Source of the DNA: Rheinheimera sediminis
Lineage (GTDB): Bacteria; Pseudomonadota; Gammaproteobacteria; Enterobacterales; Alteromonadaceae
Direction of reading: 5' to 3'
NCBI RefSeq assembly: GCF_004005375.1
Contig: NZ_RZUF01000009.1
Coordinates: forward strand, 62,001 to 126,000
DNA length: 64,000 nt
In this document: positions 42,598 through 52,535 of the stretch, piece after piece
Layout of the letters: every line of letters begins with the position of its first letter
Position numbering within the stretch: position 1 is the first letter of the stretch
Translations under genes and position numbers: made by a program
Notes under the pieces: model-generated
What the model was told of the DNA's origin: nothing
The model's input: the letters and a program-made list of their open reading frames with translations, nothing else
The model's database searches: none

Positions 42598-43084
42598 GAT
42601 AAGGATCCCTTGATGTTTTGCTTAAGAATGCCATAACAGTGCGTATTCAGCCAGCTGTAGCTGCATTTTCGAAGTGTTCAGTTGATACTTTTTTACACGA
42701 AAAAGCTGTGGATAACTTTGTGGACAGAAGGCAATAAGTAGTACGGAATTTTTAGGTGTAACTCCGGTGGATTTTGTTTAAGTTGTTGTATTTAAAAGAA
42801 AAATAAGAGGATTTCTAGAGGTTCTCTTATTGGTTTTCTTGCTATTCCATTTTGTGGAAAATAATCTTATTTTGGCCCGCTGTCTAAAAAGTAACAGTCC
42901 AAGGCAATCAAAGTAGGGCAAACAGACTACCACAAAGATTTTCTTTGCACAGCGCCGATTTCAATTTTTTTTGTCTCAGAATAAACTCATTAAGATTGAA
43001 CTGTTATAAGGCAGGATTTCCTGCGGATTTCGTCCGACTTACTCCGCATTAAAAGCGAAGTGAAAAACCAAAAATTGCAGGGGC
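42598..43084. other. polA/cytochrome c5 intergenic region with a DnaA-box match
   Basis: This divergent region has no gene. TGTGGATAA (42707-42715), a perfect DnaA-box sequence (TTATCCACA inverted), is followed closely by a near match TTTGTGGAC. The rest is AT-rich without clear repeats. The sites could couple polA expression to DnaA, or be chance. Nothing else is recognised. Confidence 0.4.
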
Positions 43085-43114
43085 TTCCACTATGAAGGAT
43101 CCCGGCGCTATAAT
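43085..43114 (+). promoter_or_regulatory. Promoter of the cytochrome c5 gene
   Basis: A perfect TATAAT (43109-43114) with a poor -35 (TTCCAC, 18-bp spacer) lies 40 bp before the start codon. The weak -35 suggests activator dependence. Confidence 0.5.
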
Positions 43115-43153
43115 ACCTTAACTTTTGTATGGCTTATTGACAGGATTATCCAG

Positions 43154-43552
43154 ATGAAAAAACTCACTTTTGCCTTAGTGCTGATGACAACTGCTGCAAT
43201 AGCCAACGTCGCTGCACAGGATGCAGACAACGAAGCAATCAAAAAGCGTCTTGAGCCTGTAGGTCAGGTTTACCTGGCTGGTGCACAGGTTGCAGCAGAT
43301 ACTGGACCTAAAGGACCTCGTACCGGAGAACAGGTGTATCAGGGCGCTTGTTTTGCGTGTCATGGTACAGGTGCATTAGATGCGCCAAAAAAAGGTGATG
43401 CGGCTTGGAAGCCTCGGATAGCGCAAGGTGCCGACCTATTGTTAAAACACGCTATCGAAGGTATTAGGGCTATGCCACCTCGCGGTACGTGCATGGACTG
43501 TTCCGATGAAGAAATTTCCGCTGCCATCGAATTTATGATCGAAGGCGTTTAA
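43154..43552 (+). CDS. Cytochrome c5 family protein
   Basis: This 132-residue monohaem cytochrome has a signal peptide ending NVAAQ. The haem motif is CFACH (QGACFACHGTGALDAPKKGD), and the axial Met is in IRAMPPRG. The extra pair CMDC (GTCMDCSDEE) is characteristic of cytochrome c5. It is a periplasmic electron carrier, functionally overlapping with cytochrome c4. It is a single-gene unit with its own promoter and terminator. Confidence 0.93.
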   Translation: MKKLTFALVLMTTAAIANVAAQDADNEAIKKRLEPVGQVYLAGAQVAADTGPKGPRTGEQVYQGACFACHGTGALDAPKKGDAAWKPRIAQGADLLLKHAIEGIRAMPPRGTCMDCSDEEISAAIEFMIEGV

Positions 43553-43568
43553 AGTTCCAGTCGGTATA

Positions 43569-43593
43569 AACGCTGCTTTGGCAGCGTTTTTTT
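43569..43593 (+). terminator. Intrinsic terminator after the cytochrome c5 gene
   Basis: AACGCTGC, TTTG and GCAGCGTT are followed by a T-run, 17 bp after the stop codon. Confidence 0.9.
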
Positions 43594-43767
43594 ATAGCGT
43601 AAATGTTAGCGTACTAAAGAGTTAGCTTTACAGCTCAATTGCTTTTAATAAGATCTGACCAGTTATCTCATTTAACCTTCCATCTGGTTAAGCTTTGTGC
43701 ATAATAGAAGTGTTTACACATCAGCCAATTTTGGTTGCCTTGCCTTAGAGATGATTAAGAGAGAAAG

Positions 43768-46332
43768 TTGAAGGACATAACGACTCTGGATAAAGCCAGC
43801 AACCTTGTGATGAGTCAGCTGAGACGTTTGCGTAAGCTGGTCGCAGGTTATAAACAGGCTTACATCATTCAAGGTGCCTTACTCAAATTGTCGGAGCTAG
43901 CTTCTGGCATCAAAGATATGCGTGAGTTTTATCCCGCTATCCACCGCTTGTTAAATCAACAACTCAAAGCTGATAATTTTTATGTAGTGCTTTGCGATCA
44001 AGAACAGCAATTCTTCTTAGAATATTTTGCTGACGAAAAAGACCAAAAAGTGCTGACGGACGCTCCGTCCGATGCTTTTGCTTCTGGTTTAACAGGTTAT
44101 GTGGCTCGCACAAAAAGGGCGTTGCTTTGTAACCAGGATGAATATCTGCGCTTAGTCGACAATGGTGACATCACAGCCCAGGGAACGGCTTGCCAGTATT
44201 GGTTAGGGGTACCTCTTTGCCGTGGTGAAAAAGTCATAGGTGTGATGGCAATCCAAAGCTATGACCCAGAATGTCACTACAATCAACAAGATTTAGCTTT
44301 GATCAGCAATATAGCCATTCACACTGTTACGGCAATAGACAGAGTTAAGAGTCGTGAGTTGCTGGAGCAAACTGTACGAGAACGAACTCAGCAGTTACAA
44401 AATATCAATTATTCGTTGCAAAAAGAGATACGTGACCGTACTAACGCAGAACAATTGCAGTCGGCTTTGTACAAAATCTCGGAGATGACAGCCAAAAGTA
44501 CGGACATGATGAGTTTTTATCATGAGGTCTATCAGATTTTGGCTGGACTGATGAAAGCAGACAACTGTTACATAGCTCTGTTAAACGAAGCCGGTGACCG
44601 ATTGCATTTCCCGTTTTATCTGGATCAATATACACCCACACCCAAAGAACGTACTTTACAAAGCGGTTTAACCGAATATGTGATCCGCTCTGGCGAAGCC
44701 AAGCTGATTAGTCAGGCGCAGTTACTGGATTTGGTCAAAACCGGAGTTGTTGCCAGAGTGCAGTCCGGTTCAGTACAGACTGCAATTTCTACCAGTTGGT
44801 TGGGGGCTCCTTTACTGGTTGGAGAGCAAGTGCTGGGTGTCATCGCCTTGCAGTGTTATGACAATACCTATAGTTACGGCGAGCAAGAGCTGAACTTACT
44901 GCGTTTTGTATCTCAACATATTGCAGTGGCTATCTCACGCAAACTCAGTACAGAGCAACAAAAAAGACAGCACGAAGAGCTGGAGAAACGTATTTTTGAA
45001 CGCACCCGAGAGTTGCGTCAAACTAATCTATTTTTGCGTTTGCAGGTAGAAGAACGGAAAAAAGCTGAAGAAAAACTCTTTCACGAAGCCAATCATGATG
45101 CCTTAACTGGTCTGGCAAACCGGCAAATGTTTTTGATGCAGCTGCGCCAACGTTTTTCGTATCGCAACCGTGAGGCTGCGCCACGTTTTGCTTTACTTTT
45201 TATCGATTTAGACCGCTTTAAACTAATTAACGATACATTAGGCCATCACATAGGCGACTTGTTTTTAATTGAAGTCAGTCAGCGTTTACAGCAAACAGTG
45301 CGTGAACATGATTTAGTCGCCCGCTTGGGTGGTGACGAGTTTGTTGTATTGTTAGGTCAGATCCAAAGTGATTTGGATGCAGAAGAAGTGGCTGATCGTT
45401 TAATTGAATCTTTGCGCCAACCCATGATACTCGAAGGTCAGCAGGTTTGTTCAGGAGCTAGCTTGGGTATAGCCTGTTATCAACCCGAGTATCAAAGCGC
45501 GGATGAGTTATTACGAGACGCCGACGCCGCTATGTATCAAGCCAAATCTTTTGGCCGTAACCGTTTTGTGATTTTTAATGACTCGATGCGCCAGCAAATG
45601 TTGCTGGAGCTAGGGCAGGAACAGGCTTTGCAGCATGCTGTTGATCAAAAACAGTTTGCACCTGCCTTCAGACCTCTGGTGCAAGCTGGCCATGAAGTTC
45701 TTGGTTATCAGGTGCTGCTGGACTGGCAGCAAGGAGATGCTGAGTATAAAGCAGAGTTAAGCCGTCAAGCCGCCCAAGCTGGCTTAATGCCCGATATAGA
45801 GTTGGAATTAGTCCGACAGATTTGCCAAAGAAATGCCAGTACAACTCTATTCTGCCTGACGTTAAGTAATGGGCATCTGAATAACACAGTGCTTTTTGAT
45901 AAGCTCTGTCATGTGCTTCGCCGCTCTGTTTTACCACTACACCAGTTGTGCATAGGCTTTAAGGAAGCTGATTTACTGCGTTTAACCAACACTCAGCTGG
46001 CGAATTTACATCAGTTAAAACGACTGGGTATTCGATTGTTAGTAGACCAGTTTTCTGCCGAAGTGGCAGCTTTGGGATTGGTCGTGCAGTATCCATTTGA
46101 TTTTGTGGTGTTAGACACAGCCTTTAGTCGCAGCTTGCAGCGCAGCGATCAGCGCAAGCAGCTGCTGCAGGTACTACTAAGTCTGGCGCAAACCCACAAA
46201 TATCGCTTGGTGGCTACTGTTGCCGAAAGTGACGAAAGCCGGTCCTACCTGACTGAATTGGGGTGCTGTTATTTTGCCGATAGCAGCCCTGTAAGCGAAG
46301 CTCAATCAGGGCTTTTTCAGCAGTTGGCGTAA
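43768..46332 (+). CDS. GAF-GAF-GGDEF protein with a degenerate EAL domain
   Basis: The 854-residue product appears to start at TTG 43768. No ATG precedes the first conserved residues; one lies only 14 codons in. Two GAF domains (about residues 35-195 and 225-385) are joined by coiled coils ([21 protein letters not shown]). The GGDEF domain has an intact GGDEF, and the inhibitory I-site RxxD lies five residues before it (REHD). The C-terminal EAL-like domain lacks the catalytic motifs: EAL reads QVLLDW and DDFG reads DQFS. It should therefore make c-di-GMP but not degrade it. Its 3' end overlaps the convergent rep gene by 27 bp. A 6-codon ORF ends just inside the start. Confidence 0.88.
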   Translation: MKDITTLDKASNLVMSQLRRLRKLVAGYKQAYIIQGALLKLSELASGIKDMREFYPAIHRLLNQQLKADNFYVVLCDQEQQFFLEYFADEKDQKVLTDAPSDAFASGLTGYVARTKRALLCNQDEYLRLVDNGDITAQGTACQYWLGVPLCRGEKVIGVMAIQSYDPECHYNQQDLALISNIAIHTVTAIDRVKSRELLEQTVRERTQQLQNINYSLQKEIRDRTNAEQLQSALYKISEMTAKSTDMMSFYHEVYQILAGLMKADNCYIALLNEAGDRLHFPFYLDQYTPTPKERTLQSGLTEYVIRSGEAKLISQAQLLDLVKTGVVARVQSGSVQTAISTSWLGAPLLVGEQVLGVIALQCYDNTYSYGEQELNLLRFVSQHIAVAISRKLSTEQQKRQHEELEKRIFERTRELRQTNLFLRLQVEERKKAEEKLFHEANHDALTGLANRQMFLMQLRQRFSYRNREAAPRFALLFIDLDRFKLINDTLGHHIGDLFLIEVSQRLQQTVREHDLVARLGGDEFVVLLGQIQSDLDAEEVADRLIESLRQPMILEGQQVCSGASLGIACYQPEYQSADELLRDADAAMYQAKSFGRNRFVIFNDSMRQQMLLELGQEQALQHAVDQKQFAPAFRPLVQAGHEVLGYQVLLDWQQGDAEYKAELSRQAAQAGLMPDIELELVRQICQRNASTTLFCLTLSNGHLNNTVLFDKLCHVLRRSVLPLHQLCIGFKEADLLRLTNTQLANLHQLKRLGIRLLVDQFSAEVAALGLVVQYPFDFVVLDTAFSRSLQRSDQRKQLLQVLLSLAQTHKYRLVATVAESDESRSYLTELGCCYFADSSPVSEAQSGLFQQLA

Positions 46333-48321
46333 TCTATCCAGATGCGCTAAGCCCGTCTCCTGACGTTGCTGTTCAGTTTTTACAGGCGCTGCTTTGCTCC
46401 ACTCCAAATCATCAGCAGGCAATTCATATAAAAACCTGCTGGGTTCAGGTTTAATCACTTCACCATACTGACGACGCTCGCGAGCATAGGTAAAAATCAG
46501 CTCGCGCTGTGCTCTGGTAATTCCTACATAAGCTAATCGACGTTCTTCTTCCACGTTGTCTTCGTCTATGCTGCTTTGATGGGGTAATAAACCTTCTTCC
46601 ATACCGACCATAAAGACATAAGGAAATTCCAGGCCTTTGGATGCGTGTAGTGTTAACAGCTGTACTTGATCCGCTTCATCTTGCTGCTCCTGACGTTCCA
46701 TCATGTCGCGTAGCGTGAGTTTGGTGACGACTTCGTTTAAACTCAACGGCTCCTCATCGTCTTTGCCCTCGAGCATTTCGCTGATCCAGCGGTACAGCTC
46801 ATTGATGTTTTTAAGCGCCATTTCAGCCGCTTTGGGGCTGGCGCTACTTTCAAATAACCAGGCTTCGTACTGGCTTTGCCGGATCAAGTCTTTTACGGCT
46901 TCCTTAGGATCAGCTCGCAGCGCGTTGTCTGCTACATGGTTAATCCAGTTGGCAAAATTCTGCACCGCCTGCAGGCCACGTGCAGGCAAACGTTCTGCCA
47001 ATTCAGGTTCAAAGCAGGCCGCAAACAAGCTGATGTGTTTTTCGTTGGCCAGACTGCCGACTTTTTCTAAAGTAGCAGCGCCTATTTCACGTTTTGGGGT
47101 GTTGATAATACGCAAAAACGCATTGTCATCGTCCTGATTCACCAATAAGCGTAAATAAGCCATGATATCTTTAATTTCGGCGCGGGAAAAAAACGAGGTG
47201 CCGCCTGATACTTTGTAAGGAATTCTGTTGGTGATCAGTGCTTTTTCAAATACTCGCGCCTGATGGTTGCCACGATAGAGCAAGGCATATTCTTTGTACT
47301 GAGTACGATTAATAAAACGATGCGAAATAATTTCGGCCACCACTTTTTCGGCTTCGTCTTCTTCGTTACGGGTCGGCAACACCCGTAAAGGTACACCGTA
47401 GCCCAATTCACTGAATAAGCGTTTATCGTACTCGTGTGGATTATTCGCAATCAAAATATTGGCGGCTTTGAGAATACGTTCGGCCGAGCGGTAGTTTTGT
47501 TCCAGCTTAATGACTTTCAAATTGGGGAAGTCTTTGCCCAGCAATACCAGATTTTGCGGTTTGGCACCGCGCCAGGAATAAATGGACTGATCGTCGTCTC
47601 CAACCACAGTAAAACGTTGGCGTTCACCGACCAGCCATTTCACCAGTTCGTACTGACTGGTGTTGGTGTCCTGATATTCATCCACTAACAGGTACTGAAT
47701 TTTTTGTTGCCATTTCTGCCGCACTTGCTCGTTAGAGGCGAACAACAAAGTGGGGACCATAATGAGATCGTCAAAATCCAAAGCGTTGTAGGCCCGCAAT
47801 TGCTGCGCATATTGCTGGTAGACGTTGGCAAAGCTAATACTTTGTGCATCCGTAGCGCGTGCCAGCGCCTGACCCGGTAAAGTTAAATCGTTTTTCCACG
47901 AAGATATTTTGCTTTGCAAAGCTTTCAGTAAATCTTTATCGCCTTGTAGCTCGTCATCGGTCAGTTCCTTTAATAGTGCCATGCTATCCTGATCGTCAAA
48001 CAGCGTGAAGTTAGGCTTATAACCGATGGCGCGATATTCCTTTTTCAGGATCTCTAAGCCTAAGGTGTGAAAAGTGGAAACGGTTAAACCCCGGAGCAAA
48101 GGCCGTTCCAGCTGATGCTTGATCCGCTCTTTCATTTCGCGCGCTGCTTTATTAGTAAAAGTCACGGCCGCTATATGTTTGGCAGGTACATCACATTGCT
48201 GAATTAAATAGGCAATTTTATTGGTAATGACCCGGGTTTTACCGCTGCCAGCGCCAGCCAGCACCAGGCATGGCCCACTGATATAATGCACAGCATCGTT
48301 TTGTTGAGAGTTAAGTTTCAT
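46306..48321 (-). CDS. rep: Rep, ATP-dependent DNA helicase
   Basis: This 671-residue UvrD-like superfamily 1 helicase (673 in E. coli) has Walker [13 protein letters not shown], the [11 protein letters not shown] segment, VDEYQDTN (motif II), LEQNYRS (motif IV) and [14 protein letters not shown] (motif V). It moves 3'-5' and clears blocked replication forks. Its last 26 bases overlap the end of the GGDEF gene on the other strand. Length and start ([11 protein letters not shown]) are standard. Confidence 0.96.
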   Translation of the reverse strand: MKLNSQQNDAVHYISGPCLVLAGAGSGKTRVITNKIAYLIQQCDVPAKHIAAVTFTNKAAREMKERIKHQLERPLLRGLTVSTFHTLGLEILKKEYRAIGYKPNFTLFDDQDSMALLKELTDDELQGDKDLLKALQSKISSWKNDLTLPGQALARATDAQSISFANVYQQYAQQLRAYNALDFDDLIMVPTLLFASNEQVRQKWQQKIQYLLVDEYQDTNTSQYELVKWLVGERQRFTVVGDDDQSIYSWRGAKPQNLVLLGKDFPNLKVIKLEQNYRSAERILKAANILIANNPHEYDKRLFSELGYGVPLRVLPTRNEEDEAEKVVAEIISHRFINRTQYKEYALLYRGNHQARVFEKALITNRIPYKVSGGTSFFSRAEIKDIMAYLRLLVNQDDDNAFLRIINTPKREIGAATLEKVGSLANEKHISLFAACFEPELAERLPARGLQAVQNFANWINHVADNALRADPKEAVKDLIRQSQYEAWLFESSASPKAAEMALKNINELYRWISEMLEGKDDEEPLSLNEVVTKLTLRDMMERQEQQDEADQVQLLTLHASKGLEFPYVFMVGMEEGLLPHQSSIDEDNVEEERRLAYVGITRAQRELIFTYARERRQYGEVIKPEPSRFLYELPADDLEWSKAAPVKTEQQRQETGLAHLDRLRQLLKKP

Positions 48322-48482
48322 CAGGCACCCTTCACAGAAGAATGCTAGTTTAACTCAAATTGACCGGGCAGAGGCGCGCTGATTTCAGTACAAAACGAGC
48401 AAGTAAGGCAAATATGCGGCAGAATGGATCCACCTTGAGCCTAAAGGCCCGTAGAATAAAATCACTCTAAAGGAGTTACACC

Positions 48483-48737
48483 ATGATTGATCCAAAAAAG
48501 ATAGAAGAAATTGCGAAACAAATTGGCGCCGCTATCCCACCTAAAATGCGTGAGATGGCTGATGACGTAGAGAATAAAGTGAAACAGGTGTTGCAGCAAA
48601 AACTCAGCCAGCTGGATTTTGTCTCTCGCGAAGAATTTGATGTGCAAACTCAAGTGCTGGCAAAAACTCGAGCCAAGCTGGATGAACTGGAGCGTCGTGT
48701 GGCTGAACTGTCGGCGAAAGACGAGTCAGCTAACTAA
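48483..48737 (+). CDS. ubiK: UbiK, ubiquinone biosynthesis accessory factor
   Basis: The 84-residue helical protein ([20 protein letters not shown]..., then coiled-coil [28 protein letters not shown] and [19 protein letters not shown]) is a clear BMFP/YqiC family member. UbiK works with UbiJ in the aerobic ubiquinone pathway. A good ribosome site AGGAG precedes it. It lies between rep and an amidohydrolase gene and is probably a separate unit. Confidence 0.93.
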   Translation: MIDPKKIEEIAKQIGAAIPPKMREMADDVENKVKQVLQQKLSQLDFVSREEFDVQTQVLAKTRAKLDELERRVAELSAKDESAN

Positions 48738-48762
48738 AAAAGTGATGTAAATAAGGACTGTT

Positions 48763-50040
48763 ATGAAGTTAACTCAGGTATCTGTACTGTTAGCTGGATT
48801 ATTCAGCACTGTAGTTTGTGCTCAGGTTGATCAAGTGATACAGGTCGGACATTTGCTGGATGTACGCACCGGCAACTACCAGAAAAACAAAGCTATTCTG
48901 GTTGAAGAGGGGCGCATCAGCGCTATTGTCGATGCCGATCAAGCGCCTAAAAACGTGCAGTTGATTGATTTATCAAAGCATTATGTAGTACCAGGCCTGA
49001 TTGACATGCACGTGCATCTAACCTCAGATCCACAAAAACATGGTTATCGTGGTTTAGTCGAAACCCCAACCCGCGAAGCTATTTTTGGTGTTAGTGCAGC
49101 TAAAGCTACTTTAAAAGCTGGTTTTACTACTGTGAGGAACTTAGGCGCTGCTGGTTTTGCCGATGTGTCTTTGCGTGACGCCATTGATGATGGTGAGATT
49201 CAGGGACCCCGGATGCGGGTTGCTGCCAATACCATCTGCATCACAGGCGGACACTGTGACAATAATCTGCTGCCGCATATTTATAACTCCAGAAGTGCAG
49301 GTGTAGCGAATGGCCCAGATGAAGTGAGGGCTAAAGTGCGGGAAAACATCAAATACGGCGCTGATGTGATTAAGTTTGCTGCCACTGGTGGTGTGTTATC
49401 GAAAAATACCGATGTGAATGCCAGTCAGTATAACTTTGAAGAAATGAAAGCTTTAATAGATGAAGCACATGACAGAGGCCGCATAGTTGCGGCTCATGCG
49501 CACGGTTTACAGGGTATTAAACGTGCTATTGCAGCTGGTGTGGATTCGATTGAACACGGCAGTTTTATTGATGATGAAGCTATTAAACTGGCAAAAAAAC
49601 ACGGCACTTATTTAGTAATGGATGTGTATGTCAGCGACTTTATCTTAAGTGAAGGCGAAAAGGCTGGCATCTTGCCTGAGTCGTTAGCTAAAGAGAAAAA
49701 GGTGGGTTTGTTACAACGACAAAACTTCGAGAAAGCGGTGAAAGCTGGAGTGAAGATGGCCTATGGTACTGACGCCGGTGTCTATACTCATGGTTTGAAT
49801 GGCCGCCAGTTGGCTTATATGGTGCAATGGGGCATGACGCCTTTGCAGGCTATTCAGGCGGCAACAGTGAATGCCGGTACTTTATTGAATTGGAAAAATG
49901 AGCAGGGCCAACAAAATGTCGGCGTGCTGGAAGTTGGCGCATATGCAGATTTAGTTGCTGTGCCTGTGGACCCGTTAACTCAAATAAAAACTCTGGAACA
50001 ACCTGCTGTTGTAGTGAAATCTGGTCAGCCAGTGTTCTAG
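48763..50040 (+). CDS. Exported amidohydrolase (metal-dependent dipeptidase-like), copy 2
   Basis: This 425-residue paralogue of the protein at 33842-35122 has a signal peptide ending VVCAQ. It carries the same superfamily ligands: HVHL (IDMHVHLTS), Lys in VIKFAATGGV, HAHG, EHGS and Asp in YGTDAGVYTHG. It begins 25 bp after ubiK. The two paralogues differ in loops near the active site, so they may handle different peptides. A strong terminator follows. Confidence 0.88.
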   Translation: MKLTQVSVLLAGLFSTVVCAQVDQVIQVGHLLDVRTGNYQKNKAILVEEGRISAIVDADQAPKNVQLIDLSKHYVVPGLIDMHVHLTSDPQKHGYRGLVETPTREAIFGVSAAKATLKAGFTTVRNLGAAGFADVSLRDAIDDGEIQGPRMRVAANTICITGGHCDNNLLPHIYNSRSAGVANGPDEVRAKVRENIKYGADVIKFAATGGVLSKNTDVNASQYNFEEMKALIDEAHDRGRIVAAHAHGLQGIKRAIAAGVDSIEHGSFIDDEAIKLAKKHGTYLVMDVYVSDFILSEGEKAGILPESLAKEKKVGLLQRQNFEKAVKAGVKMAYGTDAGVYTHGLNGRQLAYMVQWGMTPLQAIQAATVNAGTLLNWKNEQGQQNVGVLEVGAYADLVAVPVDPLTQIKTLEQPAVVVKSGQPVF

Positions 50041-50058
50041 TCTCTCTAAAGCCCTAAA

Positions 50059-50098
50059 GGAAGCATTAGATTTTTTAATGCTTCCGCTTTGCTTTTTC
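50059..50098 (+). terminator. Intrinsic terminator after the second amidohydrolase gene
   Basis: A 10-bp perfect stem (GGAAGCATTA and TAATGCTTCC) with a 7-base loop is followed by a T-rich tail, 18 bp after the stop codon. Confidence 0.8.
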
Positions 50099-50178
50099 TC
50101 GTCTTTCTTACATAGAGTTGTCATGGCTGTGCTGAATAATTGGCCGCAGTTAATCAACTTAAAGCCGAGGAATACTCA

Positions 50179-50529
50179 ATGAAACTTATCACTGCTGCTG
50201 TCGTTACTGCTGTTACTCTTATAGCAAGCCAGGCTCAGGCTGCTGCAACTTATACCTATTCGAACACCGAATACTGTGAACTGGTTGCTCAGAATGCTGC
50301 TGATAATTTATTGCAGGCTTATGCGAAAAAGTTGGGTTTTAAGCCTGCCCGCAGCGCTTGTGTCAAACTGCTGAGTCCAATGACTGCGCAGTTAACTGCG
50401 GATGCAGAGGCACAAATTCGCACTTATTCCCGTGGCTCTGCCCGTAAGTTACCAGCTTCGTTAATTCAGCAATTAAAAGCTATGCCGGAACAAGAGCGTC
50501 GTGCTGCTTTGGTGAAAATATACGGCTGA
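50179..50529 (+). CDS. Small exported protein of unknown function
   Basis: The 116-residue product starts at ATG 50179, with GAGGAA upstream. The signal peptide ends QAQA. The mature protein contains two cysteines (YCELVAQNAADNLL and SACVKLL) and is helical in its second half. No family is recognised. It stands alone between the amidohydrolase gene and a tiny acidic-protein gene. Confidence 0.65.
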   Translation: MKLITAAVVTAVTLIASQAQAAATYTYSNTEYCELVAQNAADNLLQAYAKKLGFKPARSACVKLLSPMTAQLTADAEAQIRTYSRGSARKLPASLIQQLKAMPEQERRAALVKIYG

Positions 50530-50617
50530 TTCAGCGCCTATACTCTGTGCTCCGGCTTGAAAATTGCGTAGAGTAGCCCAAAGTATCGGGCTAGACACAG
50601 CAATACGGAGCACACCC

Positions 50618-50776
50618 ATGAGCGAATTCGATTTTGACTTAGACCATCTGGATTTTGATGGCGCCGAAAAAACAACAGTGCAAAAGCAGCTTGCTGCGGA
50701 TCAGCTGGCAGCAGAACAAGCTGCGATGCAAGATGAAGATGGTGATGATTGCGCTGGCGGCGCCTGTAAAATTTAA
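50618..50776 (+). CDS. Tiny acidic protein with Cys-rich tail
   Basis: A 52-residue frame with GGAG at a good distance begins MSEFDFDLDHLDFDGAEK and ends DDCAGGACKI. It is very acidic, with alternating Phe/Asp in the first 14 residues, a helical Gln/Ala middle, and two cysteines near the C terminus. No family is recognised. The good ribosome site and biased composition support a real gene. The Cys-Gly tail might bind metal. Confidence 0.6.
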   Translation: MSEFDFDLDHLDFDGAEKTTVQKQLAADQLAAEQAAMQDEDGDDCAGGACKI

Positions 50777-50789
50777 GCCGCTTCGCTAA

Positions 50790-50840
50790 TTTGTTTTTTA
50801 GATTGATCCGATAGTTTTATTTTGTTTTTTAAATTGACCC
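50790..50840. repeat. Two 20-bp direct repeats upstream of the catalase gene
   Basis: TTTGTTTTTTAGATTGATCC (50790) and TTTGTTTTTTAAATTGACCC (50821) lie 31 bp apart (three helical turns), just ahead of the catalase start. They may be a regulator site; no OxyR pattern is clearly satisfied. Confidence 0.4.
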
Positions 50841-50895
50841 TAAGGCTCTACTCTGTGTCGGCAGGATAGAGCGTACTCCAGAGAGGGTCATAACA

Positions 50896-52404
50896 ATGTT
50901 TAAAAAATCAGCCTTAGTCGTAGCTTTAGGTTTGTCCTTAGCTTTGCATGCTAACACTTTAACCAGAGACAACGGTGCTCCGGTAGGTGACAACCAGAAT
51001 TCCACCACAGCAGGAGCGAACGGCAGTGTGTTACTGCAAGACGTGCACCTGATCCAGAAGTTACAACGTTTTGCCCGTGAGCGTATTCCTGAGCGTGTAG
51101 TGCATGCCCGTGGTACCGGTGCGCATGGTGAATTTGTTGCAACAGACGATTTATCCGATTTAACCATAGCTGCTCCTTTTGCCAATCAAGGTAAAAAGAC
51201 ACCTGTTTTTGTGCGTTTTTCCACTGTTATTCATGGCAACCACAGCCCTGAAACTTTACGTGACCCTCGTGGTTTCGCTGTGAAATTTTATTCTGATCAG
51301 GGTAACTGGGACTTAGTAGGAAACAACCTGCCGGTGTTTTTTATTCGTGATGCGATTAAATTCCCGGATATGGTGCATTCGTTAAAACCTTCCCCAGTCG
51401 ACAATATGCAGGACCCGAATCGGGTGTTTGATTTTATGTCGCACGAACCGGGTTCTACCCAGATGCTGACTTTTGTTTATTCAGATTTGGGCACTCCGGC
51501 CAGCTACCGCGAAATGGATGGGTTTGGTGTACATGCTTATAAGTTCATCAATAACCAAGGTCAGGTGCATTACGTTAAGTTTAACTGGAAGAGTCAGCAG
51601 GGCGTGAAATCTCTGGACGCCGATCAGGTGACTAAAACTCAGGGCATGGATTTTAACCACCTGACCCGTGATCTGTACCAGAACATCAATGCCGGTAATA
51701 ACCCAAAGTGGGACTTGTTTGTGCAGGTCATTACTCCGGATCAATTGAATGATTTCGACTTTAATCCACTGGATGCCACTAAAACCTGGCCTGATGTGAA
51801 AGAACGTAAAGTAGGCACTATGACGTTAAACCGTATGCCGGATAACTTCTTTGAAGAAACCGAACAGTCGGCTTTTGCGCCAGCCAATCTGATCCCTGGT
51901 ATAGAGCCATCGGAAGATCGTTTATTGCAAGGCCGTATTTTCTCTTATGCCGACACTCAGTTGTATCGCTTAGGAGTAAATCATAGCCAATTGCCAATCA
52001 ACAGAGCCAAAGTGATGGTGGACAACCACAATCAGGATGGTGCTATGAACTTTGGCAACAGCAAATCCAACGTCAATTACGAACCAAGTCGGGTTGAACC
52101 TAAAGCTGTAGTGGCTGCAGCCCGTGCTGTCGAGACAAAGCTGGATGGCACAGTGATGCAAAAAGCTATCAGTAAACAGGACAACTTCAGTCAGGCCGGT
52201 GCTTTGTTCCGTAGCTTTGATAAACAGCAGCAAGCCAACCTGATCCGTAACTTGTCGGGTGATTTGGGGGCAGTCAAAGACAGCGCCACTAAACACAAAA
52301 TGCTGGCGCACTTCTATAAAGCCGATACCGATTACGGCACGCGTTTAACCAAAGCCGTCAATGGTGATTTAAAGCAAGTACAGCAAATCGCTAAGTCGCT
52401 GTAA
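50896..52404 (+). CDS. katB: Periplasmic monofunctional haem catalase (KatB-like)
   Basis: This 502-residue clade-type catalase has a signal peptide ending LALHA, so it acts in the periplasm. Active-site His70 lies in RVVHARGTGAHGEF, Asn143 is in VGNNLPVFFIRD, and the proximal haem Tyr is in RIFSYADTQLYRLG. Together with an ankyrin-repeat gene downstream this reproduces the katB-ankB pair described in Pseudomonas, where AnkB supports KatB activity. Here the two genes are about 300 bp apart, separated by a terminator and a repeat. Upstream lies a pair of direct repeats. Confidence 0.92.
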   Translation: MFKKSALVVALGLSLALHANTLTRDNGAPVGDNQNSTTAGANGSVLLQDVHLIQKLQRFARERIPERVVHARGTGAHGEFVATDDLSDLTIAAPFANQGKKTPVFVRFSTVIHGNHSPETLRDPRGFAVKFYSDQGNWDLVGNNLPVFFIRDAIKFPDMVHSLKPSPVDNMQDPNRVFDFMSHEPGSTQMLTFVYSDLGTPASYREMDGFGVHAYKFINNQGQVHYVKFNWKSQQGVKSLDADQVTKTQGMDFNHLTRDLYQNINAGNNPKWDLFVQVITPDQLNDFDFNPLDATKTWPDVKERKVGTMTLNRMPDNFFEETEQSAFAPANLIPGIEPSEDRLLQGRIFSYADTQLYRLGVNHSQLPINRAKVMVDNHNQDGAMNFGNSKSNVNYEPSRVEPKAVVAAARAVETKLDGTVMQKAISKQDNFSQAGALFRSFDKQQQANLIRNLSGDLGAVKDSATKHKMLAHFYKADTDYGTRLTKAVNGDLKQVQQIAKSL

Positions 52405-52420
52405 GCCGATCCCTGGTGCA

Positions 52421-52457
52421 GGTCGGCTGACAGATGCTGTCAGCTGACCTTTTTTTA
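52421..52457 (+). terminator. Intrinsic terminator of the catalase gene
   Basis: GGTCGGCTGACAG and CTGTCAGCTGACC (13-bp arms with one G-T pair) surround ATG and are followed by T8. It is strong enough to end the catalase mRNA before the ankyrin gene. Confidence 0.9.
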
Positions 52458-52461
52458 AAGT

Positions 52462-52510
52462 CCTGCGAAACTCGTATGCTCTGTCCTGCACCCAGGGTGA
52501 GTTTCGCAGG
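52462..52510. repeat. 12-bp perfect inverted repeat with 25-base spacer
   Basis: CCTGCGAAACTC and GAGTTTCGCAGG border a spacer that itself contains CCTGCACCCAGGG, partly complementary to CCCTGGTGCAGG at 52411-52422. It marks the left edge of the inserted repeat block between the catalase and ankyrin genes. Confidence 0.65.
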
Positions 52511-52535
52511 CACCCAATTAGGTAATGAATGGCCC

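Noticed and set aside
50790-50895. OxyR site upstream of katB
   Set aside because: A single ATAG and CTA-like element exist but the four-block ATAG/CTAT spacing is not satisfied.
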